This document shows positions 45,497 to 55,581 of a stretch of 64,000 bases of DNA, piece after piece. The notes under the pieces are model-generated. The model was given only the letters and a program-made list of their open reading frames with translations. It was not told where the DNA came from and searched no databases. How positions within the stretch are numbered: the stretch's first letter is position 1; the number at the start of each line of letters is the position of its first letter. The stretch lies in the NCBI GenBank assembly GCA_964486335.1, contig CAZAMB010000011.1, forward strand, positions 119,226 through 183,225, written 5' to 3'. A program made the translations under genes and the position numbers. Source of the stretch: CAZAMB01 sp964486335. Its GTDB lineage: Bacteria; Planctomycetota; Phycisphaerae; UBA1845.

Positions 45497-45669
45497 CAGT
45501 TGACTCTGATAGGGCTTGGTTACCCGTGACGGTACGTCCAGACCGGCGCTATTATCGGAGCATGCAATCGAGAAACTTGATGCCAGTATTAGAAAAGATG
45601 GTTGTCATTTAAGGAGGCCGTTTGGGACGGAAGCGATAGGAACCACATAAACCCATTGGCTGCGGGTAT

Positions 45670-45915
45670 TTACGCAGATTTTTCGTCCGGTGTGGTAGGT
45701 TTACCATCCGGACCGCCATAGTCTTTGTGTAGAGATACGAGGGGCGTTCTTTTAAGCGACCGCGAATCCACGGAATTCGGGCCGGGCGGGTTTTGGGAAC
45801 AGCCACAACCTTTGCCGCAGCCGCCCTTTGCATTCAAGCTTCGCCAAAGTGATCGAAAGACAATTCCCGCCGCGACGATTGCGATGGTGACAACGGCAAT
45901 GTCCTGGCCAGTCAT
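45670..45915 (-). CDS. FeoB-associated Cys-rich membrane protein
   Basis: 81 residues: one transmembrane helix (VVTIAIVAAGIVFRSLW) followed by the Cys cluster GGCGKGCGCS, then a hydrophilic tail. This matches the small FeoB-associated Cys-rich proteins found next to feoB. ATG 45915 lies 12 bp after the feoB stop, in the same transcript. Presumed role: assisting FeoB in iron(II) uptake. Confidence 0.85.
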   Translation of the reverse strand: MTGQDIAVVTIAIVAAGIVFRSLWRSLNAKGGCGKGCGCSQNPPGPNSVDSRSLKRTPLVSLHKDYGGPDGKPTTPDEKSA

Positions 45916-45926
45916 CGATGCAGCAC

Positions 45927-48182
45927 TCAAACGATCCGAATCGCAAGTTGATAGGTCACTAATGCGGCCAAATAGGCCAATCCGGTCATGTAGACAAAGG
46001 TCACAACCGGCCAACGCCACGACTGCATTTCGCGCTTGATGGTCGCGAGGGTCGCTCCGCACTGACAACACAAAGCGAAGAAGACCATGATGGAAAGAGC
46101 GACCGGCAGATTGAATACGAGTCGGCCATCGGGCCAGGTTGCCGAGTGCAATTGTGCACGAAGGCTCACGGATTCTTCGTCCTGATCGCCGCCGAGATTG
46201 TAAATCGTCCCCATGGTGGCAATGATGACCTCGCGCGCGGGAAACGACGCGATGACCGCGGTTCCGATGCGCCAATCCCAACCGAGCGGCTTGACGATCG
46301 GCTCGATCCATTGGCCCATGCGGCCAAGAATGCTCTGGCTTAGGTTTGCACCGGCTTCAGCTCGGTCAAGTTCATCCAACTCCTCGCGCAGCGGTTCAGG
46401 CAACGTATCGGAGGACGTGGATCGATCAACCTCGCCCGGCGGGGTAACGTCATGGCGCTGAAAGGCTGCCAGTCGACGGGCTTGGAAATCGGCGGCGATG
46501 GCCGTCGAGCGGGGGTAATAGCCCATGGCCCAGATGATGATGGTCATGGCGAAGATGAGCGTTCCGGCCGAGACACAAAAAGCCTTTCCTTGTTCAAACA
46601 CTCGAAAGAACACGGTTCGAATCGCCGGCCACTTGTACGTCGGGAGCTCGAGGAGGAACGACTGCGTCGGTCCTTTGAGAACGGTTGCCTTGAGAAGAAG
46701 CGCGATGGGGATCGCGACCACAGCTCCGATCAGATACATGGCCAGCAACGTCGCGGCCTGCAGGTTCATCGCGCCGCCGAGAATCGGCCGGCTGGGCACG
46801 AAAGCGCCGATGAACAAGACATAGACGGGCAATCGAGCGCTGCAACTCATGAGCGGAGCAATGAGCATGGTCACAAAGCGGTCGCGACGGTCTTCAATGG
46901 TGCGCGTGGCCATGATGCCCGGAACGGCGCAGGCAAATGAGGATAGCAAGGGGATAAAAGACTTTCCGTTCAGGCCAAGCAACCTCATCAGTCGGTCAAG
47001 CAGGAACGCCGCGCGGGCCATGTAGCCGCAATCTTCGAGAATGGCGATGAACAGGAACAAGATCAGAATCTGCGGTAGAAACACCAGCACGGCCCCCACA
47101 CCCGCCACCACGCCATCGGCCAGCAGGCTCTGAATCGGCCCGGCAGGGAGTGTTGCGGTCAACCAGTCGGCCAGCCCGACGAACAATCCGTCCACGAGGT
47201 CCATGACCGGCTGTGCCCAGGCGTAAATGCTCTGGAAACACGCGGCCATCAGGACGGCGAAGACCATGAGTCCGAACACGCGATGCGTCAGGACCTTGTC
47301 GGCGACTTCGGTGTGCGATCGGCGGCGCGGTCGGACGCGACGGACCACCTGATGCACGACACGGTCGATCCACGCATAGCGCACACGAGCCTCGACTTCG
47401 ACAAGCGATTCGCCCGCGGACGCAATGCGCCGACGCCGTTCGGCCAGTTCCTCCGCGAGACCAAGCCCGCACCGGCTGACCATTCGGGACTCATGGAATC
47501 CGCCGGGGTTGAGCAGGGTATGCATTGCCTCGGCGCGGGCATGCCCATGCGATTCCGCATTGCCGGCGGACAGCGAGGTACACAATCCGTCCAGTTCCGC
47601 GCAGACGCATTCCGGAAAGGAGGGACAGTGGTGCTGCGTCGGCGAGGCGGCCGCGCTGACGATCGCCGCGCGAAGGTCGTCCAGCCCGACACCCTTGTTG
47701 GCCGTGATGGGAATCACCGGGACGCCGAGGTCGTGGGCCAGGACCTCCGTGTCCAACTTCAGCCCCGATGCCTCGGCAAGGTCAACCATGTTGAGAGCGA
47801 CGATCACGGACCGACCCAATTCAAGAAGCTGAGTCGTCAGAAATAGATTTCGTCCGAGATTGGCGGCATCCACGACGTTGACGATCAGATCGGGCGGTCG
47901 GTCCTGGTGACCGATCAGTGCGTCCAGGGTCACGGATTCGTCCAATGCATTGGCCGCAAGACTATAGGTGCCGGGAAGATCGACGATCTCAATCAGCGGT
48001 CCGTTGTCGGATTCGCGAAGAAGCCCCGCGCGCCGTTCCACTGTCACACCCGGATAATTGGCGACGCGCTGCCGAAACCCGGTCAGCGCATTGAACACCG
48101 TGCTCTTGCCGGAATTGGGATTGCCCGCCAACACCACGGTTTTGGTTCGGACGGGTCGATGAACTGGAAGCGAAGTCGGCAT
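45927..48182 (-). CDS. feoB: Ferrous iron transporter B
   Basis: 751 residues. The N-terminal G-domain has GNPNSGKST (G1), VDLPGTYSL (G3), NVVDAANLGRNL, NMVDLAE (G4) and a long GDI-like stretch; then eight or so membrane segments with the Gate motifs, among them LLSSFACAVPGIMATRTIEDRRDRF, PLMSCSARLPVYVLF and the second gate with SFPAREVIIATMGTIYNLGG. Complete and normal in length. It begins 10 bp after feoA and is followed by the small Cys-rich partner, giving the full feoA-feoB-feoC-like order. Confidence 0.97.
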   Translation of the reverse strand: MPTSLPVHRPVRTKTVVLAGNPNSGKSTVFNALTGFRQRVANYPGVTVERRAGLLRESDNGPLIEIVDLPGTYSLAANALDESVTLDALIGHQDRPPDLIVNVVDAANLGRNLFLTTQLLELGRSVIVALNMVDLAEASGLKLDTEVLAHDLGVPVIPITANKGVGLDDLRAAIVSAAASPTQHHCPSFPECVCAELDGLCTSLSAGNAESHGHARAEAMHTLLNPGGFHESRMVSRCGLGLAEELAERRRRIASAGESLVEVEARVRYAWIDRVVHQVVRRVRPRRRSHTEVADKVLTHRVFGLMVFAVLMAACFQSIYAWAQPVMDLVDGLFVGLADWLTATLPAGPIQSLLADGVVAGVGAVLVFLPQILILFLFIAILEDCGYMARAAFLLDRLMRLLGLNGKSFIPLLSSFACAVPGIMATRTIEDRRDRFVTMLIAPLMSCSARLPVYVLFIGAFVPSRPILGGAMNLQAATLLAMYLIGAVVAIPIALLLKATVLKGPTQSFLLELPTYKWPAIRTVFFRVFEQGKAFCVSAGTLIFAMTIIIWAMGYYPRSTAIAADFQARRLAAFQRHDVTPPGEVDRSTSSDTLPEPLREELDELDRAEAGANLSQSILGRMGQWIEPIVKPLGWDWRIGTAVIASFPAREVIIATMGTIYNLGGDQDEESVSLRAQLHSATWPDGRLVFNLPVALSIMVFFALCCQCGATLATIKREMQSWRWPVVTFVYMTGLAYLAALVTYQLAIRIV

Positions 48183-48191
48183 GAGGGTCAG

Positions 48192-48581
48192 CTATGAGCC
48201 GCAATCTTCGCGACCAGAGATGTCGCATGGGTTGCATGGCGGAACAACGTTTTCATACGATGCATCGGACCTGAAGCGCGAATCGGCGTCATTCGCAATC
48301 AAGATGCACTCCTGATGGAATCGACCAAGTCCGATGTTGGTGTGTCCAAGCCGAATGAGGCAAGGGTCGCCCGGGCGCACCATTTCAATTCGCGCGCCAC
48401 TGACGAATCCCATGTCCGCCAGGCGCTTGGCCGAGGATCCCGAATTGGTCACGCCGACGATCGTGGCCGGTTTTCCCGCAAACAATTCGCGCAACGTCCG
48501 TTCCGGCATTGGGCGGGAGGATTCCGCCATGAAGCCGTTGTTGTCGGTCGCGGGACGCGGGTATTCCAATTGGACGCTCAT
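48192..48581 (-). CDS. feoA: FeoA domain protein
   Basis: 129 residues: an SH3-like FeoA domain (TLRELFAGKPATIVGVTN, AKRLADMGFVSGARIEMV, DPCLIRLGHTNIGLGR) preceded by ~27 and followed by ~35 additional residues. The tail ends in CNPCDISGREDC, an extra Cys group not typical of FeoA. The domain itself regulates or interacts with FeoB. Start: ATG 48581; later ATGs at 48530 and 48509 are also compatible with the domain. Confidence 0.88.
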   Translation of the reverse strand: MSVQLEYPRPATDNNGFMAESSRPMPERTLRELFAGKPATIVGVTNSGSSAKRLADMGFVSGARIEMVRPGDPCLIRLGHTNIGLGRFHQECILIANDADSRFRSDASYENVVPPCNPCDISGREDCGS

Positions 48582-48774
48582 GAGTTTCTGGGCCGCGAAA
48601 GCGCGAGGCCATGACGAAGTTGACCGATCTTTCTCGCGGGATCAGGCAGCCAAGCTCGAAAGCCGCAATTATACTCAAGGTCCAGTTCCGGTCCATCGTC
48701 AGTAACCTGTCTCCATCGCGACGATCCAATGCGACTCACGCAAACGAAGTCGCTGTGCATCCGCGAAAGCGAAA

Positions 48775-50770
48775 TCATGGACACGGATTCACGTTGCATA
48801 CTTTGAGCGTGTAATCCCCGGTGAGCAGGGCGGTGTCGGTTCCGTATCCGCAGTTCGGCCAACTCTCATAACTGCGAACCCGGACGGTCCAGGTCCCCGT
48901 TTCGTTGAGCAGCACGTTGTCCAGGCGCGCCGTCGTCCCGCAACTCGGCGTCGTGGCGGCCACCGTTCCGCTGGGCCGAACCAGTTCCAGCCGAACCACG
49001 TGGTCCGGACGACTCACCGGCACCGTCGGGGTGCTGTAGTCCACAGTGATGGTTGTGCCGGACACCCCCGCGAAGGAATACTGATCCACCTCCCCGATGG
49101 TGCTGATCGAGGCGTTCACCGGGGTGTTGAAGGCGATGGGCACGGCGTCGCCGAGCAAGCTCAGGGCCATCGCGAAGGGCCCCACCGTGGTGTTGTCGGC
49201 GGCCTCGGCGGAGATGCGGTACGTTCCGTTCTCCGGAAGCGCGATGTCCAGCAGCGATACGCCCACGCCCTGTCCGCTCACCGCCAATTGCGAACCGTCG
49301 GGGGCGAACATGCGGATGCGCCGCGTGGTGGTTGGTCCGACGTAGAAGGCGGAGACGATCTCACCGGCCAGTCCGGAAAACGAGAAGTTCACGATCTGGC
49401 AGTCGGTCGCAAAGGCGCTGTTCGCCGTTCCGCCGTAGACGATCGGGATCGGCGTCCCGTTCGAGGGACACACGCTCAGCGTGTAATCCCCGGTGAGCAG
49501 GGCGGTGTCGGTTCCGTATCCGCAGTTCGGCCNNNNNNNNNNNNNNNNNNNNNNNNNNNNNNNNNNNNNNNNNNNNNNNNNNNNNNNNNNNNNNNNNNNN
49601 NNNNNNNNNNNNNNNNNNNNNNNNNNNNNNNNGAACCACGTGGTCCGGACGACTCACCGGCACCGTCGGGGTGCTGTAGTCCACAGTAATGGACGTGCCG
49701 GAGGTTCCGAAAAACGAATACCGATCTTGTTCGCCCGCGATGCCAATGGTCGTCGTCACGGGTGAATTGAAGGCGATTGGGATCGGAGGCGCGGCGTCAT
49801 TGAATCCGAGAACGAAACCGCCGGATGAGCCCAGTTGCGCTTCGACCTCGATTCGGTAAGTTCCGTTTGCCGGAGGATTGAAGTCGTCCAAACGCAAGGA
49901 CGTTCCGGGCCCCGCTGTGGCCACGGCAAAGCCGTCGGGCCCGCGAATTCGAAGCCGCCGCAACGTCGTCGAGAGTCCGAAATAGGCAAGGTCGATCTTA
50001 TTGCCGACCACGCCATTGTAGTCGTAGCAATAGCGCTCGTTGCCGGTCAGGATCAGACCCGCGATGCTTTGATTCGGCGTTAGAGGAGTAATGGTCGTGC
50101 ATCCCGGACGAATCACCGCGTATCCGCGGCGACCTGTCTGCGTGTTGATTGCGGTGACGAGATAAGGGAACTCAGCGGCATTGGTTGAAAGCGGCGCGGT
50201 GTAAAGGCCCGTCGAGTTGATGGAACCGGCGCTTCCGGTCGTCGAAACAAGGGACCGAACCTGCCAGGTAACGCTCGATCCCGAACCAATGATGGTGGCG
50301 TTGAACTGGATCGCCTGTCCGAAAAATACGTTCGCTTCGGGCGGCGTCACAGTGACCCCGGAGTAATTGAACGTGCCAAGGTCCGTCACGTGCAGATCGG
50401 GAAAGGTGACGACCAGCGGGCCGGTCGATGCCGTCATGGGGACATTGACGGTGATGGCGTTGGGAGCGATGGCGAGGACTGGGGCGGGCACGCCGTTGAA
50501 CTGAACGGCGAATCCCGTCGCGTTGCCGGCGGGAAGATTTCGACCGAAGATGATCACGCGATCGCCGGTGATTCCGACCCTCGGTTCGAACGATTCAACG
50601 CGCGCGTCCGCGACGCGAAGCAGGTTGGCTGCACTGGTTCGGTTGCCGATCACGTCATAGTTGAAGGTCGACGTCACTTGGGCCTTGAGTGAAGTTACTC
50701 CGAACGCGGCGACCATTGCCGCGCCCATCAGCCATCGATTCCACGTCATGTTTCTCGTTCCCGGATTCAT
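48775..50770 (-). CDS. Secreted protein with IPT/TIG, Ig-like and repeated PPC-type domains, interrupted by an assembly gap
   Basis: Signal peptide (WLMGAAMVAAFGVTSLKAQ), then a small YD/RHS-like remnant STFNYDVIGNRTS, an IPT/TIG domain (EPRVGITGDRVIIFGRNLPAG), an Ig-like domain, and three domains of pre-peptidase C-terminal type (GTYRIEVEA, DRYSFFGTSGTSITVDYSTP; repeated as DQYSFAGVSGTTITVDYSTP). The last two are near-identical at DNA level. The 100 N (49533-49632) lie between two such copies; read at face value the frame is broken, but a 132-base fill restores it. AGGGGA lies 8 bp before ATG 50770; ATGs at 50800 and 50797 are possible. The gene follows the RHS gene by 47 bp and is probably co-transcribed. 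Confidence 0.75.
48809..49687. repeat. Two near-identical ~670-bp repeat units around the gap
   Basis: 48809-48860 equals 49481-49532 exactly (offset 672) and 48993-49046 equals 49633-49686 nearly exactly (offset 640). The offset changes by 32 across the gap. These are in-frame domain repeats. Confidence 0.85.
49533..49632. other. Assembly gap (100 N)
   Basis: Exactly 100 N, so a placeholder. Comparison with the other copy predicts 132 bases (48861-48992 is the equivalent segment). Confidence 0.95.
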
Positions 50771-50817
50771 GGTGCGATTCCCCTTCGCGTTGTTCATCAT
50801 CTGCAGTTCGCCTACGT

Positions 50818-53800
50818 CTACGGCAACGGAAACTCGAGGGTGAGCTTGCACTCGAACGGGTCCAGTTTTCCGTCGGGTTTCAGCTTTCCTCCGCCGGGTA
50901 GCGGCACAAACGGGCCGCCCGGTCCGACACAGAATGGACCAACACAGACGGGCCCTCCGGGAGGCGGCGCTGGCGGCGACGGCGGGGGCGATGGAGGCAA
51001 CGGGCTGGGCCCCGGTGGCGGTGGCCACCAGAACAGAGGGTTGGGACCGAGCGGCGGCCAACCGGGCAGCGGCGGAAGCGGCAACGGCGGCAATTGCAAA
51101 CCGAACGGATCAGAACGACTCACCGGATTGCCGCCGGCATAGGCATAGAGGTTGGGATCGCCTCCTTGCAACCCCATCGGGTCCTGGGTCAGGAAGCGAC
51201 CTGTACGCGGGTCGTAATAACGGTTGCGGACGAAATACAATCCGCTTTCCCGGTCCAGTTCCCGCGCAGCAAATCCCAGCGGTTGCGCCACAACCGAACG
51301 CGAAGCCAGCACTTCTCCAAATGCGTCGTAGCGATAATCCTGCACGACCGCGCCTGCTGCATTGGTGAGCGCGATCACGTTGCCGCGCGCGTCCGCATGG
51401 TAGAACAGCGTCTGCGGCGCGGAAGTCTCTTTGACAGCGAGCGGCTGATCCACGGCCAAGCCGTTTGTGTAGACGCGAGTAACGACGCCGCTGGCGTCGA
51501 TTTCCTGCACGATATTGGGGCCTTCGTAGGCAAATCGCGTGAAGGAATCGTTGACTCGTTTCTGCACGCGCCGTCCAAGGGCGTCATAGGCGTATCGAGC
51601 GTCGATCAGGGTCTGCGGCGGGCCGCTCTCGTCGATCTGACGATAGCGAACAAGCTGTCCGAGGGCATTGTAATCGAATCGGCTGACGACTGACGATCCG
51701 ATCTTCTGCATGGCTGTCAATCGTCCCTCGTTGTCGTGCGTATAGGTTGTCTGGCCGTCGCCCTGCAGCCGATCGGCCGCATCAAACGTCGATGTCGCAT
51801 TCACAGATGACGCGCCGTGATTGACGGAGGTGGTGCAGGTCTTCAACCGGTTGGCGGCATCAAAAGTGTGAGAGCGTGTCCATGTTGTCGGCGGGATGTT
51901 CCAGGATTGGGCGGTGCTGTTGCCCGCGCCGTCGTACGAAGAGTATTGAATCTGCGCGAGAATCGTCGAAACACCAATCGCGTGCGCGAGAGAAGTGACT
52001 TGTGAGGCGGCATCATAGTTCGGCGTCGTGCGGGTTCCGTTTGTTCGCTCCGTCTGAATCAGATGAACCAAACTGTAGGTCATAGTCCATTGATTGGAAT
52101 CGAAGTCGATAATGCGGGTCAGGCGATTGAGCGAGTCGTAAACATAGGATGTTTGTCCCAGTCCGGAGTTCATCGTCAGGCGATTGCCCGCGGCGTCAAA
52201 GGTATATGAGAGCTGCACGGTGGGCGGAAAGACATTTAACGCATCCTGATCCGCGATAATCGTCTCCGTGGCCGATGTGATCCGCCCGCGCGGATCGTAC
52301 GCGATGTCGATGTCCGCCGCGGCGTTGTCAGCGGAAATCAGGTTCCCCGCCGCGTCGTAGGCGTAGGTTTGCGTTTCACTGCCCGGAAGGTCCACGCGCA
52401 CGAGTTGGCCGGCGGCGTCGTAGGTTCGCTGAACAACCTCAAGATTGCGATTGATCGCCCGTGTCATCGCGCCTTCGGCGTCATATTCGAATGTGTGGCT
52501 GCGTCCGAGTTGGTCGACGGCCGCCGTTCGACGACCCAGTCCGTCATACTCAAAGTCCAGCATTCCACCGCCGGGAAGCGTGACCTCGTGAATCAAATCG
52601 GTGGCGCAGCCGCAGGAACCATCGATGTACGAAACCTGCAATAGCCCGCCCGCGCCGTCGAGCACGGACTTGACGCGGTTGTGCGCGTCGGCGGTGAAGC
52701 TCGTCAGTCGGTTGTCCGGATCGCTTATGCTCGCGATGTTGCCCGCCGAGTCGCGCGTGAACGTCGTCACGCGCGCGAGCGGATCGGCCCGGGTGAGCAG
52801 ATTGCCGTGAGCGTCATACGAGCGCTGTTCGAAGTTTCCAACCGGGTTGGTGATTCGGGTTGCGAAATTCGGGAATCGAACATCCTGATAGACGAACTGT
52901 GTAATGTGCCCGGCGAGCGGCTGTTGGATCGACGCGACGCTACCGTTGGGAGTGTAATTGACCATCGTCTGCCGGTTCAACTGATCGGTGTGTTTGGAGA
53001 GTTGATTATACGCACCGTTCCATTCCAGTTTGACTGTGCTGTTGTTGGTCATGTCCCGAACCTCGGTGACGTGGCCGAGGGCGTCGTAGGAATAGCGGAT
53101 CTCCGCGTTATCGGGACGGATCCGCGACGTGAGCTGGCCGCTGGCGTTGCGAATCAGTTGCGTCACGCGGCCCAGCGGGTCACGGTACGATGCCGTCCTG
53201 CCGTCCCCGCTGATCGTATCGATCCATTGCTGACCGCGCCCGTCGGTGTAGACGTCCTTGCGTTCGGTCACGATCGGAATCGGGTCGAACAACGTGCCGA
53301 GACCGGCTGCCAATGCATCGCCGACCTCGCCGTTCAGTGCGCTCGGGGCGAATGATCGCGATCGAAGCAGCGAGGTTCCATCCACGTCGTAGGCCCGCGT
53401 GGCCACCACCCGACCGTGCTGATAGTCATATTCCGAACGCTCGCCGCGAGGTCCTTCCTGCGCGATCAGCAAATGTTCCGCGTCGTATTCAAACAGCCGT
53501 CCCGCGCCTTCCGGTCCCGAAATGGAGGCAAGGTCGCCGGCGCCGTTGACAACGACTTGCGTCTGTCGGCCGGCGGAGTCCGTGACGCTTGCCAGCTTCG
53601 CGCCTGAATAATCGAAGGAGTAAAAGAAACCCGTTGGTGACGTGATTCGGGTCAGGCGGCCGCCGTTGTACTGATAAGTCGTCGTCAGGCCGTAGCGATC
53701 AACGATGCGATCAAGAAGACCAGATGCGGAGAAGCGGTAGGCCGTTCCGTCGGTGAGCAAGCGTGTGTAAGTCCCGTTGGACGTGTTGCGCGTGAAGGTG

Positions 53801-55581
53801 CTGAAGTCACCGGACTTGCTGTCGAACGATCCGGGCTGGCCCGGACGCGGGACGAACAGTAACGTCTGCGTGGCATCGGCCACGAGGAGGACGCATCCGT
53901 CGGGGTCGAAGTACAGCCGATGATCCTCCGCCAGCCACCAACCGGCTCCGTAGGGGCTGTTCACGTAGTTGAGCAGCGAAATGCGATCTTCGAGCTTCCC
54001 ACTGGTGAGCGGCGTCAGGCCCGGATAGGTGATGTTGTTGAAGGTCTGCGTCGCGGGTCCGCCGAAGGTGTTGCTGATGGAGATCTGCGTGTTGGCGTTG
54101 AGGCTGATGGCGCGAACGGAATAGGCGTAGCTGCCGGTGGCGAGCAACTCGTCGAGGATATTGGTTCCGTCCCAGATGTAGGTTGCGTGGTGCTTTTGGT
54201 TGTTCAGGCTGCGGTTGAAAGCAGCGTCGATATTTCGTCCTTCGATGGCAAATTGGAAGATCGTCCGCTCGACGGGCCTCGTGCTGTTGTAATCGATGTA
54301 TCCCCGAAGCGTAGCCGTCGGTCGCGCGGCGGCGCTGAAGTACACTAATCGCGTGTTCCACGGTTTCTCTAATTCCGTGAGCGCCGGAAACGCGTGATCC
54401 TCCCAAAGATACCCTTCGCTCTTTTCCACCGTCGAGTTCCCGCCGCCCAACGGTCCCGGGACGGGACATGGTCCGGGTGGCGGAGGAGGAGGCGGAGGCG
54501 GTGGTGGCGGAGGAGGGGGTGGTGGCGGAGGTGGAAACGGGAGACAATAGCCTGTGCACACCGTGCAAAAATGGTCGAACTCAACTTCGATGCAGGTGCT
54601 ACCGTCGCTCTTGGACTTCACGATTCCCACGCCGATGTTGGGATCGGGCTGCCCGCCGCCGCCGAAGGCGTCGCGCAAGTCCGTCCATTCGAGCGTGTTG
54701 TGATCGACTTTTCCGAAACGGACTTTGGTGCCGATCGGCAGGTTATAGGGGTTGGGGACGCGCATCTTCACGGGAATGTTGGTGGCGTCGCCAAACACGC
54801 CGGCCACGTCGACATACGTTCCTGAGACTCCGCCGGCCACAAGCTGCGGAAGCTCATCCCGCAGCGTCGCTTCGCTCGGCATTTGCGTAACGCCAACATC
54901 CGAATCCTGCATGAGGGCGCCAGGGGGGATTTCCAATTCAATATTCCCTGCAGGGTCCATCAACATGCCGCCGTCCTTGGCCGTCACCATGACGGGCGGT
55001 GCGACGGGCGAAAGATAGGCATCGGCGACGCGCCAGCACCGCCCGGCCATCACCTCCACCTTGCGGAGATTTTCGGCGAATCCCGGCTTTCGAATCTTGA
55101 CGAGAAATGCCGTGGTGCCATTAAATGGCACTGTCTGGTATTGGAAAAGTCCTGTGCCGTCGCTGACGGCGCTCGGGGGCAGGTCCGGCTGACCCTCCAC
55201 GGCCGGATGATACACCGCGGTCACCGTGGCTCCGTCCAGCGGCTGCTTTGTCGTTCCGTGAAAGACCTTGCCGATGATGACGGCGTTGTCGATCAGCGTG
55301 GGCGGGATAACGCCGGGCCCGAGTTGGGCGCCGCCGAACAGAGTCAGATCAGCGGCGTCGATTTTCGCGTCGGCATTGAAGTCCAAAGCTTCACATCCCG
55401 GCGTGATCAGCGCGCCCGTCGCTCCGGTGAAACAATGCTGAAACCGCCCGAAGTCGCCTAAGTCGATGTCGCGATCGTTATCGGCGTCCCCGCGCGGCGC
55501 TGCCACGGCAGCCGCAGCCGCAAAGACCAACATCCAACCGACGGAAACGACCCTTGCGAATTGGTTCGCGACATCGTACAT
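50818..55581 (-). CDS. RHS/YD-repeat protein with N-terminal dockerin-like and proline-rich regions
   Basis: 1587 residues. Signal peptide (VGWMLVFAAAAAVA); a dockerin-like DADNDRDIDLGDFGRFQHC...DFNADAKIDAADLTLF at residues 31-80; a carboxypeptidase-regulatory-like GKVFHGTTKQPLDGATVTAVY; a ~20-Pro stretch near residue 360; YD/RHS repeats from ~640 to ~1430 (many YDxxGN...T units); and the RHS core end RYYDPRTGRFLTQDPMGL followed by YAYAGGNPVSRSDPFGL (residues ~1455-1490). The remaining ~95 residues are Pro/Gly-rich, with no toxin domain, unlike polymorphic toxins. AAGGAG lies just before ATG 55581. No immunity-type gene follows; a PPC-domain protein does. Confidence 0.88.
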   Translation of the reverse strand: MYDVANQFARVVSVGWMLVFAAAAAVAAPRGDADNDRDIDLGDFGRFQHCFTGATGALITPGCEALDFNADAKIDAADLTLFGGAQLGPGVIPPTLIDNAVIIGKVFHGTTKQPLDGATVTAVYHPAVEGQPDLPPSAVSDGTGLFQYQTVPFNGTTAFLVKIRKPGFAENLRKVEVMAGRCWRVADAYLSPVAPPVMVTAKDGGMLMDPAGNIELEIPPGALMQDSDVGVTQMPSEATLRDELPQLVAGGVSGTYVDVAGVFGDATNIPVKMRVPNPYNLPIGTKVRFGKVDHNTLEWTDLRDAFGGGGQPDPNIGVGIVKSKSDGSTCIEVEFDHFCTVCTGYCLPFPPPPPPPPPPPPPPPPPPPPGPCPVPGPLGGGNSTVEKSEGYLWEDHAFPALTELEKPWNTRLVYFSAAARPTATLRGYIDYNSTRPVERTIFQFAIEGRNIDAAFNRSLNNQKHHATYIWDGTNILDELLATGSYAYSVRAISLNANTQISISNTFGGPATQTFNNITYPGLTPLTSGKLEDRISLLNYVNSPYGAGWWLAEDHRLYFDPDGCVLLVADATQTLLFVPRPGQPGSFDSKSGDFSTFTRNTSNGTYTRLLTDGTAYRFSASGLLDRIVDRYGLTTTYQYNGGRLTRITSPTGFFYSFDYSGAKLASVTDSAGRQTQVVVNGAGDLASISGPEGAGRLFEYDAEHLLIAQEGPRGERSEYDYQHGRVVATRAYDVDGTSLLRSRSFAPSALNGEVGDALAAGLGTLFDPIPIVTERKDVYTDGRGQQWIDTISGDGRTASYRDPLGRVTQLIRNASGQLTSRIRPDNAEIRYSYDALGHVTEVRDMTNNSTVKLEWNGAYNQLSKHTDQLNRQTMVNYTPNGSVASIQQPLAGHITQFVYQDVRFPNFATRITNPVGNFEQRSYDAHGNLLTRADPLARVTTFTRDSAGNIASISDPDNRLTSFTADAHNRVKSVLDGAGGLLQVSYIDGSCGCATDLIHEVTLPGGGMLDFEYDGLGRRTAAVDQLGRSHTFEYDAEGAMTRAINRNLEVVQRTYDAAGQLVRVDLPGSETQTYAYDAAGNLISADNAAADIDIAYDPRGRITSATETIIADQDALNVFPPTVQLSYTFDAAGNRLTMNSGLGQTSYVYDSLNRLTRIIDFDSNQWTMTYSLVHLIQTERTNGTRTTPNYDAASQVTSLAHAIGVSTILAQIQYSSYDGAGNSTAQSWNIPPTTWTRSHTFDAANRLKTCTTSVNHGASSVNATSTFDAADRLQGDGQTTYTHDNEGRLTAMQKIGSSVVSRFDYNALGQLVRYRQIDESGPPQTLIDARYAYDALGRRVQKRVNDSFTRFAYEGPNIVQEIDASGVVTRVYTNGLAVDQPLAVKETSAPQTLFYHADARGNVIALTNAAGAVVQDYRYDAFGEVLASRSVVAQPLGFAARELDRESGLYFVRNRYYDPRTGRFLTQDPMGLQGGDPNLYAYAGGNPVSRSDPFGLQLPPLPLPPLPGWPPLGPNPLFWWPPPPGPSPLPPSPPPSPPAPPPGGPVCVGPFCVGPGGPFVPLPGGGKLKPDGKLDPFECKLTLEFPLP

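Noticed and set aside
50818..51100. A polymorphic toxin tip at the end of the RHS protein
   Set aside because: The tail is Pro/Gly-rich and low-complexity and no immunity gene follows.
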